Origin: Brugia malayi
Taxonomy: Eukaryota; Nematoda; Chromadorea; Rhabditida; Onchocercidae
Direction of reading: 5' to 3'
DNA length: 64,000 nucleotides
NCBI RefSeq assembly: GCF_000002995.4
Contig: NW_025062477.1
Coordinates: 10,946,649-11,010,648, forward strand
The position numbers and the translations under genes were made by a program. Within the stretch, counting starts at the first letter, position 1. The number at the start of each line of letters is the position of its first letter. Below the pieces are notes generated by a model. It made no database searches. It saw nothing but the letters and a program-made list of their open reading frames with translations, and had not been told where the DNA came from. Of this stretch, positions 61,701-64,000 are shown in pieces.

Positions 61701-63908
61701 TCTTTTTCAATGGAAGTAAAATTGTAACAAGAAAATAAAAGGAAAAAATAAAAGAAAAAAACCGGTGATTGAGCAGAAATCGAAATAATTACGATGAATT
61801 TTGGTAAATTGGTATGGGAAATGTTTGGGTTCATCACAATTTCTAAATGTCACACCATAATCTTCAACCTTTAACAGTCATTATCATTGATCATACAATT
61901 TATTTTTCAGTGAAAAAAAAAAAAAAATAAAAAAGAAAAATAGGATAAATTCTTTTCCATTTCTAATAATAGATTTCTATTAAAATTTAAAATCTACAAT
62001 TGGAAATTTAAATTTTAGAGTTAAATATGCCATTATATTATAGGAGGAAAATATGTAACATTAAAAATTACATTATCAAATAATTTCGTGCATTCTTGTA
62101 TCTTTTTTTTTTGAAAAAGTAATTAATTATTTAAAAGAATTTATTTTAATAAATACTATTAATGAATTATTTTTATCACAATTGATAATGATTAATGTAT
62201 GTTTCACGTACGTGAAATGCTAAAAAAAAAAACTTTGATGAATTATTAAAAATGTTTCCTTTTCTTCGTCCCATTTCTTAGTTTAATTTGTAGCGTTTTT
62301 ATGTTTTACTTTATTTTAAATATTAATTTGATATTTTCATCTTTTACATAAAAAAGTTGCAATTCACGTCAGCAATATTCAAAATGTAATTTTGTTCTTT
62401 TAATAAGTCTCTTCCCATTATTTCATTGATAAAATTGATAAGAAAAAGAAAAAATGAAAAATATTTGCAATTTTAAATTATTAAATTAATCCAACAAATC
62501 TTTTTTTTTTTTCCAAGCAGAACAAATTAGCAAAAGTTTCTGTTTTATTGTTATAAACAAAAAACATACAAAAAAATACTTCAACTAAGCCAAAAGTGAA
62601 TAATAATTAATCATTTGAAAATAACAATCGAAAAAAAAAACAAAAAAAAAAAAAAAAAAAACATAATTGTGCTTGAAAAAATGCAAATTTTTGAAGATAA
62701 ATAATTGAAAATATGTTTGCATGAAAAAATTAAACCAAAAATTACAAAACATTTCTATGAATTATTACAACAATGTGACAATTTTGTGTCACACTCATAA
62801 TTTTATTATATATTTACCAAAAATATTTCGTAAACAAACCTGGGAAACAGAACTCTGCAATAATAAAAAGCAAATATTTTTCAAAAAAACAAAAATAGCT
62901 TTTATACTGGATGATTAGAAAAGTCAGATGATTTTTCCAAGAAAAACATATGAGGTAAAAATTTTCAATTTAATTTATATAAGTTTTGTGAAATGTTGAA
63001 TTTAGTAAATATACGATTCGATGGCTATGAATGCTAAAGGCATAAATTATTTTTGAAAAAAAAAAAAAACATTCATAATTGTTAATTACAACACTATGAA
63101 TAAAAACATACAACATTCACTTTAAAATTTACTGAAATCTTGATATTAATTAATCATTTGAAAATAATTGATAATAAAATACAATTAAAGCTGCTTAAAA
63201 AAATACAAACATCAATTGCAATATTTTAATCACTAATTTTTAACACTTCAAAAATTTTCAAAAATGTACTCAGAACTATTAATTCTTTAATACATCCATG
63301 ATAATTAACCACCACCATAAAGCTTTCATTCCGTCCATTTATTAAACCAATTGTAAATTTATTTTAAATTATCAAAATATCCTGTGAATTGTACAAATAT
63401 TTATTGCTAACTAACAAAATTATATTTGTTATAACAACAAATATTCATTATCTATTAGAATTTCTTAACAACTACTGTTGAAAAAGAGAAAAAAATAATA
63501 AAAATGGAAGGAAAATGTTTACCGCAAGAAAGGAAAAAGTTTACTGAAAAAAAAAAAAAACTTTCAAATCAATCAAGAAATTCTAATTACAACACTACTT
63601 CCTTTTTTGCTACATTTTAAAAAGCAGGCAAAAAATTCATGTTGACGCATTAAGGTAAAAGAAATTTTATGAATCATAACCGAGTGAGTGATGAGTGAAA
63701 ATCATGCAGTAATAGTTTTGCCAACATATTTATTAAATTAAACTTAAAAAAGAAAATTAAAACTTAATCCTTAAATACTATGCTTTAAATATGCTAAAAT
63801 ATATTTTGAAGCATACATACCTCCTCATATTTAGTTGTCTAACTTGAAATGTAATACAAATATAAGGATTAAAATAAACTAATTATTTATCAATATCATA
63901 AAGCATAC
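58438..63908. other. Intergenic region right of the PLA2-like gene
   Basis: AT-rich DNA with homopolymers, AATG/ATTG repeats (59147-59190) and a 20-bp tandem repeat (59374-59435). A more complex patch at 61760-61890 has a 26-codon plus-strand open frame starting MNFGKLVWEMF, without splice or homology support. Nothing here is convincing as a gene. Confidence 0.5.
59374..59435. repeat. 20-bp tandem repeat, three copies
   Basis: AAACAAGTAAACAAATAAAT repeated about three times; explains the Leu/Phe/Tyr-rich open frame on the minus strand. Confidence 0.85.
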
Positions 63909-63972
63909 AAAGTTTGTAAAATAGATAATTGATTTTCGCTCACTGTATAACGTTCCACCATTTTTCTTATCA
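63909..63972 (-). CDS. Possible internal exon of a gene running off the right edge
   Basis: On the minus strand a strong acceptor (T-run then CAG at 63973-63975) and a good donor (ACTTT|GTATGC at 63908) bracket 64 bases of unusually high complexity for this region. Two frames are open. One reads IRKMVERYTVSENQLSIL (entry phase 1, exit phase 2), which loosely recalls the RYxxxEN segment of nematode chemoreceptor-type 7TM proteins. The other reads DKKNGGTLYSERKSIIYF. A second strong donor (GAGGAG|GTATGT at 63820) follows a possible 18-base exon (63838-63821). Without the neighbouring sequence the gene cannot be identified, and a 5'-UTR exon of the PLA2-like gene is also possible. Confidence 0.28.
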
Positions 63973-64000
63973 CTGAAAAAAAAAATTAATTAGTTAACAC

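Noticed and set aside
61794..61874. 26-codon plus-strand open frame beginning MNFGKLVWEMF
   Set aside because: Short, with no splice partner or recognised similarity; left as an unexplained complex patch.
1..64000. tRNA, rRNA and spliced-leader RNA genes
   Set aside because: I looked for B-box-like GTTCGANTC words in tRNA context and for the nematode SL1 leader core; no convincing candidates were found, though a covariance-model search could still find one.

Overview
The window looks like nuclear DNA from a nematode. It is very AT-rich (roughly four bases in five by eye) and full of A/T homopolymers and microsatellites. Introns end in the nematode-type acceptor TTTTCAG, and the protein families found are typical of nematodes: an M14 carboxypeptidase ending in a ShKT domain, a membrane-anchored ZP (cuticlin-like) protein and a secreted PLA2-like protein. 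A miR-1 gene is also present. The species cannot be fixed from sequence alone. Genes are few, exons are short and introns long, so most coding exons are too short to stand out as long open frames. I assembled gene models by hand by matching splice phases; every joined exon set listed closes in frame.

Left part (1-10.6 kb): a three-exon minus-strand gene (4708 to 1188) encodes an 823-residue low-complexity protein I do not recognise. About 5.9 kb of microsatellite-rich intergenic DNA follows. It holds a perfect 13-bp inverted repeat with three GATA-factor motifs, 1.5 kb upstream of the next gene.

Centre-left (10.6-24.8 kb): a 14-exon plus-strand gene for a secreted M14 zinc carboxypeptidase (signal peptide, propeptide, catalytic domain, glycosylation-rich linker, ShKT domain). 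Its 3' flank has a 21-bp minisatellite and then, on the minus strand, a hairpin carrying the invariant mature miR-1 sequence at 24704-24724.

Centre (24.8-42.5 kb): nearly 18 kb without a convincing protein gene, dominated by purine tracts, CA/TG repeats and poly(A)/poly(T). A C/D-box snoRNA-like element lies at 38.9-39.0 kb, and there are a few weak exon-like islands.

Right part (42.5-64 kb): a 16-exon minus-strand ZP-domain membrane protein (52313 to 42572), with a 12-copy, 112-bp satellite inside one intron. It is followed by a minus-strand secreted PLA2-like gene (58437 to about 55204, 3' end tentative), 5.5 kb of intergenic repeats and an exon-like segment at the right edge.

The ZP protein and the ShKT carboxypeptidase belong to families used in nematode cuticle and other extracellular matrix, and miR-1 is the muscle microRNA. 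I see no operon and no evidence that these genes act as one unit.
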